A stretch of 64,000 nucleotides of DNA from Limanda limanda (GCF_963576545.1 NC_083639.1:23902118-23966117), one strand, 5' to 3'. Positions 39,331 to 52,580 are shown, counted from the stretch's first letter. Notes: generated from the letters alone by a model not told the origin. Numbers and translations are program-made.

Positions 39331-42239
39331 TTACTATAAGTTGACTTTTCACCTTTTCAACGATAAATAAAAACAATTAATTGACCGGCAGAGAATGAAT
39401 CAATTCAAAGTATGAGAGTTGCTACTCAGGGTCTAAGGTTAGAGCCTATCACTAATAAATCTGAGTATAAATATATGTTAAAGAATACAATAAAAGTCAG
39501 TCGCCAGGTTGCTGACAGTCCTACTTTACTACAAACAACACTTACATGTATGCCTTATACATATTGAGTTGATTACCTATACCATTCCTTGGTTGACCCC
39601 TGCTGTCCACCACTGCCACAGCTCAACACGAAATATGTAATTATGTTATGTTTGTGTCTGTGTTGGGGGCAGCTCAGGAGCTAGAGTTAACCCTTTCCTT
39701 AGGAAACACATTTTTGTTCATGAGTGATGGAGAAGTGCTTCATATGCAATTGTATAGGTGGGAATGTGAGAATGTGACTCATAGTGTGAAGCACTGTGAA
39801 AAATACCAACCCTCGGAACTGTGGATGGGACCCAGGTCGCCTTAAGCCTTTAGACCCAAACTTGTTTGTACCATACTTGAAATCATGAATTTCAAATGAG
39901 GAGGTCCAATTATTTTCTGGGTTATTTTTTAAATTGAATAATAAGTCTGAACTCTTTGAGTGCATGTTTTGGTAATGCAATTTACTCATATTCCTGAATG
40001 AAGGAATGTGTACAGTGGGGGTTGAGTTGGGTGGAATCTTGTGTTGGACATTTTATCCATACTTTCTGACATCTCATCCACTAAATGATTTATCAATAAA
40101 TGGAAAAAGCAGGTACAAACCTTTCAAGGAATTCTATCACCATGGTTTTAATGTCCATATTATTCATATAAGTCATTTATTTTCCCAGAATCCATGGGGA
40201 CAGTACAGGCAGGTCAACAGTGTATCTCAAGACAACGAAACATAATGAATTGATGTGACATTTTGTACAGTTGCTCTACATTTTTCCTGTGCTGACCGAC
40301 TGAGCTCAGTGTTCGCAGGCCCTTAAGGACCTGAGTGCTTGTGCAGATAGTCACTGCTGACTGTGTGTAGATTCATGGAACAGTGTTTGTTCACTCAGAT
40401 CTAATCCCTACGCAAACTGTTAAAACTGTGACCACATCGCACAGCACAAGTAAATTACAAATGGGAAGGAGATGCGAAGGAAATAAATTCTGCTGTGAGG
40501 AGCAAACACTGAACTGAGTTTATCATCCTGATATTTGAGGTTTTAAATTCTTGAATCGGTAAATAGTTAAAATCCATAGTGCAGCATCCCTGTAGCACTG
40601 GTGGATGGTCATGAGGTCATGGGCTATGTCCTATGATGTAAACTTCAAATGTATATCTGGAAGCCTTATGTTGGCCATAAAAGTGGGACAAGTAGGTCCT
40701 CTACCCTCCTGGGTTTTCATAGAGCTGAGCTGGATATAGCTTCATAGACATAAGTAAACAAGTAAACTCATTCTAATATCCTGTTGTATGGTTCTATGCA
40801 GCTTGTTTACGCTGAAGCACGTTGTCAAGCCGGAGTTCGATTTTAGCCAGCACTGAGTACTGCTGCTGCTTAACAGGGTTATATTAAAGTTATACAAACA
40901 AATTGTGCTACCAGATGCATGTTTCACTAACATAATTTCAAAATGTAACAATCTTGAGAAGGTATTACTACAAAAAGCAGCCACGAAATAAGAATAAATA
41001 CATAAAGGATGCAATAAAACAGGAGGAAGAACCACAAAATATAACATAGATTGAGTTGATTTCAGACATTTTAATGAGGAAAAGTAAAAAAAAAAAAAAA
41101 AAAACAAGTCTCTACAAACAAAATAGAATATAGTCTGGAAAATCCTTGCCATCATGTTTGTGACACAACATACTGGTTTCAGTGCTGGACTTTTGTTTTA
41201 ACGCCCACTATTGGAGACAGAACATCCCAATTCAGCAAAACACGAGAAGCCTGGGAGGAGGTATGCATGCTTCTTTGTGAATAGCCATCACAGAAAGTTT
41301 TCTGAAGTTTTCTTCCACCCACCAGCACAGACACTTCAGCCAGTTGACCTTATGTCCAAAGAACTCTATCTAGCAAATTTGTCCAGGCAGCCATTGGAAG
41401 TGAAGCAGCTGGTGGCTCCATGGGTTTTTGAGGACACACATGATGGTTTTCACCCAGTCTCCTTAGGCCAACAGTAGGAGTTGTCAGAGGTGAAGACTGT
41501 GGGAGTCAACGGATGTGGGAGAAAATAACAACGTGACTCCCTTCGAGTTGATTTTCTTCTTCCCACTTGAAATTAACTCCTACTGACTCTTGGTGTGACT
41601 TTTGTAACCCCCAGAAGTTCTTGAACCTTTCAATTATCCCCTCCTGCCAAAATAAATGAATTTTGTCTTGGATTACCATCTAAAATTCTTATTTTCATCT
41701 ACAATTAACTTTCTAAATCTCACAGCACGTGCCATTAATATTCCTGATTTAATTCTGTTGTAGTTTTTGACCAAGCCAGCCATACAAGATTTGCTAAGTC
41801 AAATACAGAAAAAGGTTTTATGGTTTTCTTTGACAAATAATCTGTTTAGAACTACAAACTCCATAGCATGACACCTCTGTACTTTATGTGCTATTGGAAA
41901 TATTTCAACAGCATAGAACATTATCAGATCGTGAAACCCGGAATTGAATGTCCTGTTGAGCCTACGTATTGTTTCTTCATGTAGTTCCCTAGATATACAA
42001 ATGCCAGAGCCCTGCGACCACTACTATCACTGAAGGTGGTTGAGACACAAAAGGATATTGATGTCCCAATAATTTCTGTGATACTGTAAACTGACCTTCT
42101 GTAACTGATGATGATGCTAATCTGTCATAATCACTTCAGCGGTCTTGTGGAAATGAGGAAATTCAAGGTTCTGCTTATTACACATTTTTTAATTACATGG
42201 TTTTATTTTAGACTTTTTATTTCTTTCATTATTTTCAAA
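39331..42239. other. Non-coding, no gene recognised
   Basis: AT-rich sequence with a poly-A run of about 18 bases at 41087-41104. An 88-codon frame at 41211-41477 shows no known domain. Nothing else is supported. Confidence 0.5.
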
Positions 42240-42289
42240 AGTTTTTAGATTTTATTCGATAGCTGGAAAACATAGTTTGGGGACCACTG
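42240..42289 (-). mobile_element. hAT element end fragment
   Basis: The sequence atagtttggggaccactg ending at 42289 is the inverted form of CAGTGGTCCCCAAACT, a common vertebrate hAT terminus. It is preceded by AT-rich sequence as in such elements. The partner end was not found upstream and the next octamer, acacagtt, has no visible duplicate. Confidence 0.4.
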
Positions 42290-43198
42290 ACACAGTTACT
42301 ATCATTCCAAAGTAAAACTGAGTAATGCACTGAAGCAGATACATATTATAATACATGTAGCATGATCTATGTGTACACACAAGTTACTTTTGTGTATATA
42401 TCTTAGAGTGCTGATATTGTTTTGTGTCACACGCTCTCTTTTCCTTTGAAGCCAGCTCCCAGTTGTTTGGAAAAAAAGAGTCCCATAATTGGGAAAGATA
42501 TACGATTATATTGTGTTTCAGAAGAGGCCTTTGATATCACTGATTGTAACTTGGCTTTTTGTCTTTGATTACACATGAAAGTGCCATCGGCACAATGTGG
42601 TACAGCAGCGAGTATGGGCTCGCTCTGTCGTTTTTAATGACCATTGGTTTTTCCTTTTTGCATAATATATGGCAGTAAATAGAAGCCTTTGGTTCGGATC
42701 AAAAAAATATATTCATGCATTTATGTATAGCTAACACTGACTATACAGAAGTGGGCTGCAATGATTACTGTCTGAGCTGACATGAAAGCCAAATTAAAGT
42801 TTGATTACAAAGCTTTTACATTACCTCAATGAGATTTGGCTTTTACTGAGTTGGTTGTCACGTTTGAGGCTAATTTGTGTCTTTAGTACCTTTTCAATGC
42901 TTCGTAGCTTGTAAACAGCCATTTGAAATGAAAAGAAACTGAGGGACGATTTCTGAAGAGGAACAGAGGCTGATCCTTTACAGACGGATGCAGTAAAATG
43001 TGTATATTGTTTCTGCCATGCCTCCTCTCTGCCTGTACCACCGCCCACTTTCTTCATGTTGACAGACTGAGTTTATCACTGGTCATTGAAGGAACGTGTA
43101 AATAATACTCAAAAGCACACTGAGGTGAGGCTGGTGAACCTGAAAGGATGTGGAGAAGCTACAGCCAAGATTGCTGTGCTTTATTTATGGCTTTCGAG

Positions 43199-43201
<3 letters not shown>
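42290..43201. other. Non-coding, no gene recognised
   Basis: Unique-looking sequence without a supported feature. Confidence 0.5.

Positions 43202-43230
<29 letters not shown>
43202..43230. repeat. (TG)n microsatellite
   Basis: About 29 bp of pure TG. Confidence 0.95.
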
Positions 43231-43231
43231 C

Positions 43232-44204
43232 TGTTGAGAGGGCAAAATGGGTGAGCATCTTTTTATTTAGTACATTCGATTAACCCCAGCACGCCCATTT
43301 AATACCAGCGTGTGTGATGGATAGGGTTTCTTTCCTGCTTGGGGATCTAGAGCCAAGTTCGCAGGGTATAACTGCTGCTGTGTAGGTGTGTTTGCTCTCT
43401 AGTTTGCCTCGTGTTTTTTTGTTAGAATGCGAACTGGCCATTCTCTGTTCATTCATTGTGTTTCTTCACTCTGTTGTGTATGCCTTCCCCACGTAGTAAG
43501 AGTTAGTGTGACTCGTCGCTGTACATGTCCTTTAGATTCTGGATTCTGCTGCGATTGTCATTGTTTATCTGTGAGTAGAAGAACTGCATCCTTTGATTGT
43601 CTTGAGGAGCTCATAGATCTACAAATCTGGCCGATGATCCGTCAGTCTTGAGCCGAGAATCCCACATTGCAAAGTCATCCATCTGGGTTGACTTTAACTT
43701 TGTCACCCGATCCTCATTATACCTTGGCTGTAAACAGAACATGTGCTGTTGCTATGAGGTTGAGCTGAGGGCTGAAAATAAACCCATTGTTTTTACATTT
43801 AAGCAAAGAAGTCATGTAAAAGTCGATATCCTGCATGTGCTGTATGCACCCCAAGCAATGCTAACCTTTTTATAATTAAATAAACATTTTCATAATGAGG
43901 TTATCATTACGTCATTATTGATTGCATAATATAATTGATAACTGCACTTTGTAGGAGGTAATGCAGGTAACATTCCTATGGTAACCATGAAATCACATTC
44001 TACCTGCATGCTATATGTAACTATTAAATAGTCTTCTGTTCACTTTTTGGGATATTTTCTCTACAATTTCTCCATTGACTGTCCACAGGGGGAACTTTTA
44101 AAAGCTACTACCGTTTTAAACTGTAGCCAGCCCGGCTCTTGTTTTTGTCATCATAATTACTACTCCTTAGCGCTACCTGAACTGTAGTTCACCTTAACAT
44201 AACC
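43232..44204. other. Non-coding, no gene recognised
   Basis: Two overlapping plus-strand frames of 74 and 75 codons (43427-43875) lack recognisable domains. No feature supported. Confidence 0.5.
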
Positions 44205-44226
44205 TGTGTGTGTGTGTGTGTGTGTG
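44205..44226. repeat. (TG)n microsatellite
   Basis: Eleven TG units. Confidence 0.93.
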
Positions 44227-45398
44227 AGTGTGAGGGTGAAACAGGGAGTAGAATGAGAGATGATGCTGGGAATAGAACCTGACTATTGTTTTCAGACTTA
44301 ATAAAAGTGATTGCATTTTTCCTTGCTTTGAATGCATGAGTATATCAGTATATATTATAGCTCATATATTTTATGGTCATTTGCCACAAATGTCCGATAT
44401 GTCATCCTTATACTGGATATTGCGTTTCTAGTGTTCAGAAATGAACGTTACCTGAGACTCCATCACAAAAGTTTCTGTCTGGAGGATGATAATCCACATC
44501 TGGATAAACTGGATCGGTTCTGCAAACAAGTTTGTGGAAGTTCAAACTGAGCTGTTTGCCCACAGTCACCTCAGGCGTGTTTGAAGAATGTTCAATGTTT
44601 CTCATGGTTAAACACATACCATTCTTTGAGTTTGTATGGCAGCAACAGGCTCAGCATAGACAGAAGAAGGTTTAATGTTTCTAAGAAAGGGGCCTAACTT
44701 TTGCATGCCATGTGCCATGTGTATGTGTGTGACACTCCAGAATCTCTTTTGATTATTTTCCACCAGCTCTGTCACTGTTCCTCTCACTATATGTGACCAG
44801 AGACCCATCACTTACTTATTACAATTCACTGCCATTGGAGAAATTACAAAAAACAATGTTATATTATGATTTCTACTAATGTGGCTTATACCCATGCTGT
44901 TTGGCTCTTGTATTTATTGGGTCATTATTATTTTACCAATCTTAGCATTTTCTTCGATTTGTACTGTCATACAGAGTTATTAACAATGTAGCTCAGCAAG
45001 ATTACTGTTGCTAACCTGTTTTTTTGGTATATCAGTGTTATGCAGATTCCTATTCTGCATGCCTTGTGAGGAGAATGCTGAACATTGACATTGTTGCCAC
45101 TATAGCATCTGACTGTTTTCTAATCATCATCAATTTTTTGTGATTCGAGAGTGAATATTTTATTGCCAATGAAGACCCAGTTAAACATAAGCTTTCGTGT
45201 AAATGTCCTGTAAATACGTAAAGTAATTAGTTTTTTTTTTTTTCATTTGGATTTAGTTTTCACTCTTTTAAGTTTCAGCACTGAAACTGGTGTTTTATAT
45301 CATATTCAATTATTTTTCACTTTCTTGGGAAGAAATGATTATGTGTATGCAGATCATGGTTGAGCCAGTGCTCTGTTATAGTTCAAGGTTATAAACGC
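44227..45398. other. Non-coding, no gene recognised
   Basis: AT-rich sequence including a T-run at 45232-45243. No feature supported. Confidence 0.5.
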
Positions 45399-45432
45399 AA
45401 ACACACACAAACACACAGACAGGCACACACAG

Positions 45433-45528
<96 letters not shown>

Positions 45529-45530
45529 AC
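45399..45530. repeat. (CA)n microsatellite
   Basis: A degenerate start at 45399-45433 is followed by a pure CA array of about 90 bp at 45434-45523. Confidence 0.97.
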
Positions 45531-45904
45531 ATTCATGTGTCCCACTGGCCCTAAAAACCCAGCTCTAATTGGACAGTTTTGTTGCCCTGGTGACCTGTGT
45601 TACAACATGTCTCACACCCCTGCCATAAATCCCCTAATCTCTAAAACTGATCTTATAATAGCACAAGCAACAACAAAATCTACCACAATCACCACAACTG
45701 TTTGAAGCCTGATTTTCTTTTTACCAAAAGCCACTGAAGATTTTAACGAGCCTCTGCCTCTGTATCCAGCCAGTCAGACCTTCTCCTCACCTTCTCCCTG
45801 TTTATTTGATCTTTTGTACGTTTCCCCCAAGATGTCTGGCCAATCACCTTCATAGGTTTACATTTCTGGTGTAGCTGACCCCAGATCAGGGGGCTGCAGG
45901 TTGA

Positions 45905-45917
45905 GGGTCAGAGGTCA
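45905..45917 (+). promoter_or_regulatory. DR1-like nuclear receptor motif in unique sequence
   Basis: GGGTCA G AGGTCA is a close match to a DR1 element (RXR/PPAR or HNF4 type). Unlike the others in this window it is not inside the recognised dispersed repeat. A chance match is quite possible in 64 kb. Confidence 0.25.
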
Positions 45918-46111
45918 GGAGGAGTGGAATTTGCTTTCACTCCAAATCCGCTGCTTATTTTCTGCAATGTTGTTGTCTCCTTCACTTGCTTTGAAGCTAA
46001 AGGCTTTCCGTGCCCTTGAAGTTGGATTTTTTCTTTGTCTCTAGCTCATTGCTGTTTTACATAGTAGAAGAATGTGTGTGTATGTTAGGTGTTATGGTTT
46101 TCACTTCATTG

Positions 46112-46112
<1 letters not shown>

Positions 46113-46160
<48 letters not shown>
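46113..46160. repeat. (CA)n microsatellite
   Basis: About 48 bp of pure CA. Confidence 0.97.
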
Positions 46161-46166
<6 letters not shown>

Positions 46167-46603
46167 ATTTATGTCTGTAAATCAGCTGAAGTGACCAGAT
46201 TTTGTTCTGTCTGTTGTGGGGTTTAGACAGGAGGCTGTTTGTGTGTGCGTGTGTTTGTACATAAGAGCACAGGCATGAGAGTGAGCAAGCAGCCTGATGT
46301 ATTCATCAATCATGCTGTAACCAGTCTTTCTTTATTTGCATTTAGTAGACTCAAATGGAAGATGGATTTCTTACTACATTTGGGGGTCTCTCTCTCCCAG
46401 CTTGCCGGCGATTTGCACGGCATTCTGGGAAATTCTGATAGCCCTCAGTTCAAAGTCTGGGTTTGAATCTCAGTTTCAAGGACTGAGCCACAACATTTAC
46501 CCCTACCCCTCTATCCCAACATGTATCGGGACACACTACCCCTAAAGGCAAGAGATAGACGGGAAGGGCTAAGGGGTGAAATGGGATTGGGGATGGTTGT
46601 ATC

Positions 46604-46635
46604 ACACTGTGGATATAAAGATCAATCCACAGTGT
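46604..46635. repeat. Perfect 11 bp inverted repeat (hairpin)
   Basis: ACACTGTGGAT, a 10-base loop, then ATCCACAGTGT. The sequence just before it (cctacccct...aaggggtgaaatgggattgggg, 46500-46595) resembles a repeated motif that I associate with fish inverted-repeat elements, so the hairpin may belong to a small transposon remnant. Confidence 0.55.
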
Positions 46636-48500
46636 TTAGACAAGTGCTGTTTTAAATAAATATATCTCTGTCTATTTAAATTTACCTCTGCAGCTCACCG
46701 ACAAAACAGGGTTTGATTACATATTTCGATGGAAGTTGAGGAACCCACAGCCTATGCTGTCATAACGATAAACTCTAATAATCAATGCCTTCATTGTGAC
46801 CAGTGAAGGCTTTGATTCCAATGCTCATCATTGGAATCATATGTATATCTCAAATCTCTTTTGTTCCTGTCCTTTTTTTTATGTCAAAAGGGATGAACGG
46901 CCAAGGCTAAGTATATAATTTACTCCTGCACTTATTGATTCCATCTCAAATTTAACTCTCAGATCGGCGCAGACTCCATTAGAAAGCAATAACCAGCCGG
47001 GTCAATAAGTGGGAGCTGTACCAGTAATGTGTAGATTGAATGTAGGTTTATTGGAAGGCACCATTAAGCACGAGCATGACTGTGAGATCGGGGGTGGAGG
47101 AGGGTGGAGGAGGGGTTGGACATCTATCATCCCATCCCGTGTTCAGTCAACAGTGATGGGAGCAGAATAGGGGACAAAGCATGTCTCCAGTAAATTCATC
47201 ATCTCCTCATTTTTATATCTCCTTTAACAGCGACTGTTCAAGGAAGAGAGTGTGTGTTTGAGGGTGTTTGTGTGCGTGCGTGAGCGTGCGTGCATGTGTC
47301 TGACCCAATCAGGAAAGAGATGTCATTCTCCTTCTCCATGCTCCATGCACCACAGACAGAAAGACTGAAGTATGGCAGCTGACAGAATTCAGGCATGAGT
47401 CATTTATATATTAATATCGTTGAAGGGGGAAACATGTACAAAGGAGCCAAATGAAGGTAGAACATTGAAATGAAGCCAACGTGAGCCTTTCATAAAATGT
47501 TTGCCCTCCTACTTCATAGTCTACGGCCAAATTGAACTTGATGCAAAAGGTTGGAGTCTGTCATAGTCATGGTTCATTGTCGTTTCTCCATCACATTACA
47601 AAGCAAAAAACACATGATTACTGACCATAAATTAGATTAGTACAGTATTTAAAGGTGTGTGTGCATATGTGTCATATGTCATCATGTAAAATCTAATCAA
47701 TTTAAATTTAGTAATTTGCTGATGCTTATTTTTAAGTTGGCTTGTTGTAATGACTACTGAGTACTTATTTAATAATGTAGTCCCTGTATAGTGTGATCCA
47801 TTGCAAAATACTTTATAGTTTGATCAATCTGGACAAAACGCCTTTGGGTAATTTAAAAGTGTGACATTTAGCAGCATTGCGTGATAATCCTCAGCAAATG
47901 GAGTCAGCTGTTTTTGCTCTATTGATGAAGACCATGATGTAGGTTGAAAGCTTCAGAAAAAGCTACAAGGTGTCAAATTTCAGTTTGCAGGGTCATTAAT
48001 CAATGCTATTAATTAGGATAATAATCAATAGAGAGCTCATTTGTCATTTTCCGAAAAACAACTTACATGAGCATTTTGTGATCTGGCTGCTGCATCATCA
48101 GGAAATGTTTCTGTTTTCTGATTCAACTCCTCAGTAAGTTAGCAAGTTAGTTAGTTTGGCTGACTTCAGGCAGGCAAGGTTAGAAAAGGACTGGTCATGA
48201 TTCAAAATAACCAATTTTGTTTGTAAAACATTTGTGAAACATTCACCCACCATTAATACTCTTGCAATAGCTTTCTGTCAAATAAAGCTTGTTCCACACT
48301 CTCAGCCCTCAGCCCTGGAAAAAGATGCAGTGTTACAGTTCCATCAGGGGTGATACATATCAGGAGGAGCAGTCTGGAACTGTAAACAGTTTGTAACAAA
48401 GGATCAGGTTCGTAGTCTTGTAGTTTAATATTGTGAGCATTAAATGGGCTAAATGTGGCCGTGCCTAATTAAAAAAAATTAATTTACCCAGCAGAACACT
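46636..48500. other. Non-coding; TAAT-rich cluster at 47992-48030
   Basis: No coding exon. Two stretches look like developmental conserved non-coding DNA: 46925-47075 (gggtcaataagtgggag, ggcaccattaagcacgag) and 47992-48030 (repeated ATTAAT, TAATTAGG and AATCAAT cores). Conservation cannot be tested here. A GTGC-rich stretch is at 47250-47300. Confidence 0.4.
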
Positions 48501-48640
48501 GAATGGCAAATGGTCTGCACTGATATAGCACTAATGCTTGTATCCATCCATTCACACACACACAGAAATCAATAACTATTCAATATTTTTCCAACAGACC
48601 ATATGGTGTAAATGTGCTGATGATGTGTGATCCAGGGACT
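48501..48640 (-). repeat. Fish SINE fragment, minus strand
   Basis: ggcaaatggtctgcactgatatagcac, then catccattcacacacacaca, is the reverse complement of the SINE 3' region ending in GCGCTATATAAATAC...CCATTTACC, with mutations. The body to the right is too diverged to trace to the tRNA-like head. Confidence 0.5.
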
Positions 48641-50291
48641 CTTGAGTACCGTTACTGACCTAGGCTTACCCACTTACCCCCCTGCTGGTGTTGTCAGGTG
48701 TCAGTGTAGCTTCAGGGTCAGTCATCAGCTCTGGGCAGTGGTACGATTGACTTAAGTGACTAAAAAGGACACTAATATTTCTTTCAACTTCAAAAGGACA
48801 ATCTGGGAACATTCAACAAGATTAATAATATGGCATCGAGATGTGGCACTTGCCGGGAGGGCATCAAAATTAAGATTTTTCAATCTTGTCATGACTTGCA
48901 CTCTTTAATATGTGTTGCCTTACAGGTAATTTCAAGGCCAAATGACCAAGAAGAGGCCAGCTAAACACAAGCGAAATCTCTAACCAAAGAGTAAGATGGA
49001 CAAACAAGTTAAGTTAACTGCTGCAGTTGACAATAAGAAACAGATTAGGAATGAGGCAACCTGCACAGCAACATGTGAGGAAACGAATAGCCTCATTCGA
49101 TCCATCCTTGCCATTAACCTTTAGTCGCTGGTCATAAAAAATGTTCCCAGCAAAAGAAAGGACATCTGACATTTTAGCTTGTGTGAGTCTGTACCATGTA
49201 GACAGATGAGAGTCAGACGGCCACTGTCTTTTCCAGTTGCCAGTGCCAGTTGCTGGAAGACAAATTCACTTCATCTCCTCCTCAATGTGATGTATACCTA
49301 TGGGGTATAACTCACCCAATTATGAACCATACAGAGATTTAAATTTAAGAACCTTTTGTTCATTTTTTTCTTTTACAAGAGAAACCTTTGGGACTTGGTG
49401 CACAGCTCTTCTTGTTGCTGCAAAGGTGCAGCTCTCTTTTTATCTCCTCTGAGGGCTTTCAGTGTGATTAAATTAACTTTTTTCTCCTTTCCCCTCTGGC
49501 CTATTAATTATTATTTGGAATATTATGCAATCACAGGGCTGTGTCTATCTTTGTAGTCTCAGTCATGTAAACATAATCAAAGATAAGATGAGTAGTCACA
49601 GCACAGGTCCCTCTTACACCAGACAATCTGATTTGATTTTGGAGGAAATTGCTGAATAACTGTGCTAAACGAGAACAAATATTTCCTTTTCTGCTTTGAT
49701 AAAACTGAATCTCTTACAATGCAAATGTCAAAAACTTAACCGGTATATTTACCTTATTTTTTCTTCTTAGTAAAAATAATTACACTTACTATAGTTAGAT
49801 CCAATACATGTGTTTGTGAAGGTCCTTTCTTTAACCTTGTTCAGTGCTTCTCTTATGGAATTAATAGAGTGGCTCAGTCAAGACCACAATAATTTATTTT
49901 CTTATCATAGCAGCAATTATTCTCAGTGTTTAACTGAATAGTTCCACTAAATGGAGAAATCAATTTCTTTGTTCTGTTGAAAAATGTCAAAATAAGCTTT
50001 GTTACTACATGTTGCTGATCTATTTCCTCAGTCTTTTCATGGTGTTGTTGTTGTGGGGTCTGTGAAATTCAAGCCTCCATCAGTTCTTGCTTCACGCGCA
50101 GACGTGTTGTGTTGAAAGATATTTTCTTCTAATCAGCCTCTTTACTGCCCTGGGATTGAATATGAGATCTGAGCAGCAAACACACACAGCAGAGGAGAGG
50201 CTCACTCAGTGGGCTGACTGATAGATGGGATTTCATGTCAAAACAGTTCTATCCATCATACTGAAAACACCAAACTCCAATTGCTCACATC
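48641..50291. other. Non-coding, no gene recognised
   Basis: Unique-looking AT-rich sequence without a supported feature. Confidence 0.5.
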
Positions 50292-50299
50292 ATGACAGG

Positions 50300-51125
50300 C
50301 AGGGGCAGATCAGTCCAGGTGGCAAATACCTAAAAAAGACCTTGCCACCCCAGCTGTCACCTAAGTTCAAAATATATAAATAATATAAAGGGTCTGTTCG
50401 TAGATTTATGAAACTACAATGTCAAAGTGCAAGACAATGCAGAAAGACATGACGCCCCCTGTGTTCTGCCCCTCACAAATCTCATCCTCACAACTTTTAC
50501 AGAAGGTCAAAATAAGATTTGATCCCCTGAAAAAGAGAAACATGCAAACAGCTTACGGTAGTATGGTGCCAGGAGCCACAGAAAGACACAGGATTGGTAA
50601 CAAAATGATTTCACTCAGCTGCCGTGAGCTGGCCCTGCAGCAGACAGCAGCTGCCTCTGCTTTCTCACGGCCCCGGCAGCTCTCTATGCTGCCTTTACTA
50701 TTCCTGGCTCCAAACAACGACTGCTAGTGGTTTTTCTCCTGCAAAATGTGCATTTAGGGTTGCAGGTTACTGTAGTCTATGGCCACAGATGGAAACTGGT
50801 GTGGTTGTTTTGTTGAAACATGTTGTTTAGTAATAGTAATTCATATTTGATTGTGTGAGCGATGGATGTAACTGGACCTATCCCAAATTGCCGTCAGCTA
50901 CCAACATCTCACAAGCTGCTTGTTCTGTAGACACACACAAAAACAGCCAGTTGAAAATGCTGTAATCCCCAAACAGGACAGATTACTTAGCAGTGAGAGT
51001 TCATTCACCCATATATATATATATATGTATATTTGTATATATTCTTCGACTCCTTATAGTAAGTGTCTATGCTACTCTTAGTGTGCCACCCCCATGAATA
51101 TTTTTATTTTCTGGATCCGCCCCTG
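50300..51125. mobile_element. hAT-type non-autonomous element, 826 bp
   Basis: The left end CAGGGGCAGATCA and the inverted right end CAGGGGCGGATCC agree at 11 of 13 bases. Flanking octamers atgacagg (50292-50299) and atgacaga (51126-51133) agree at 7 of 8, a decayed 8 bp hAT target duplication. The interior includes a 102-codon frame (50419-50727) with no transposase or other recognisable domain, and an (AT)8 run at 51011-51026. It is either an internally deleted derivative or a MITE. Confidence 0.8.
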
Positions 51126-51133
51126 ATGACAGA

Positions 51134-52089
51134 CTAGGCAGCTTTGATCTCTGCTCTTTTTTTAAACAGCAGTTTTTATCCATTACCTGAATTCCGTAAA
51201 GCCACTCTTTGTCATGCTGTCATGCTACCTGTCTAGACTTCACTGAATAATAATGCCTTCCAGGCAGAACTCTTTCTCAAGGGCTGCATTCAAAATGAAG
51301 TGAAATACAACCACCGTCCTACATTTGCTCACTTAAGCATCACTTTACTTTACATGACAGCCTGGCGGTATGTGGCTCGTGACCTGTATTTTGTTTGTGC
51401 CCATGGGAATAATTAAATATCTTAGTCAATTTGTGGATCAGAAAAAATGCCCCAGGCATCTGACAATACCAGGGAAAAAAAACAATTACAGATTATTTTG
51501 CCTGGTGAATGAGAGTCTCATCACCCATCACTGAAGAGGCATTCCCTTCCATTTACCTCTGCTAGCAATTGTTTGAGAGCAAGAACATGTTTATGGTTTA
51601 CAGTTTATCCCAGTTGCCCATTTGATAATGCATTTATGCTAAATGTCCGTGCTCCCTGGAGGATGAACAGTTTCCATACGCATGTTCTTGGTATGTTCTG
51701 AAGTCTCTTCCTGGTCACCTGCAGGACAAAATGTGAACTCATCACACAAGGTTTCTTATAATCTAGCTAACAGAATGCCATGTTTCCAAAATAATGAGCC
51801 CTTATGGGTTTAATGGCTGGGACTTCTATGAATTGGCATTTCCTGCAGCCCAACCTTAAGAACAGATGTTCACTTCCACTTCTATTAAATATCTTACAAA
51901 TCATCTGTATGTTGTCCTCCAACCTAAACAACCATAACATTTACTTAGTGGGAGACAGCAGTCTGTGTACCGTTATGACCATGGTGACAATAAACATGTG
52001 AATCAAGTACTGGCATAAGGTTAGAGGAACCCTTATTGTCATGGTTTAGTTAGTCACAGACAGTACTAAATACATGGCTACAGTGCATC
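51134..52089. other. Non-coding, no gene recognised
   Basis: Unique-looking sequence with no supported exon or RNA gene. Confidence 0.5.
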
Positions 52090-52185
52090 TATTTGCAGCA
52101 AGACACCTTGGCTTGCGAAATGGAGAAGACTAGGATTGAACTGCCCACTTTCTGGTTTGTGGACAGCTCTACCCCCTGAGCCCTC
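52090..52185 (-). repeat. tRNA-derived SINE head, minus strand
   Basis: On the minus strand, GGCTCAGGGGGTAGAGCT (A-box region, 52165-52182) is followed by aaccagaaagtgggcagttcaatcctag, with a B-box-like GTTCAATCC near 52131-52142. The ttcgcaagccaaggtgtcttg of the SINE body comes after that. A and B box spacing fits a tRNA-like head, but pairing is eroded and there is no intact cloverleaf, so this is a SINE and not a tRNA gene. Body text is shared with 18703-18840. Confidence 0.7.
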
Positions 52186-52580
52186 CAACATGGGAAACCA
52201 CCAATGCTCAAAACAATAGATAGACTCCAACCTCAACCTTATGCACACTTTGTCACTCCTTAAACTACATCTCTAAATACAACTAGAATTTCTCAATTCA
52301 CCCCACCATTATCCACTAGAGGTCACCCAACAATAAAACGTAAGTAGGGGTCGTAATAAGGTGCTGCGCTGAGAATTTTTTTACAGGAGTACCGTCGTAC
52401 GCTTCTATATTGAAGGTTAAAGTGCACATTGTAGACTGTAGAGCCATTAGCAGGACTTTGGGCTTTTTACTTGCAATTCTCTATATATAGGTCCATAATG
52501 CAACTCCTCTTCAAGAGACACATTATTAGATATTGAGCCTTGGAATCACATTCTGTGGCACAGGAATCTTCATGCTGGCT
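52186..52580. other. Non-coding, no gene recognised
   Basis: Short unique stretch between the SINE head and the CA array; nothing recognised. Confidence 0.5.

Noticed and set aside
52130..52185. Possible tRNA gene on the minus strand
   Set aside because: A and B boxes are present but acceptor and anticodon stems do not pair and SINE body text follows, so it is a SINE head.
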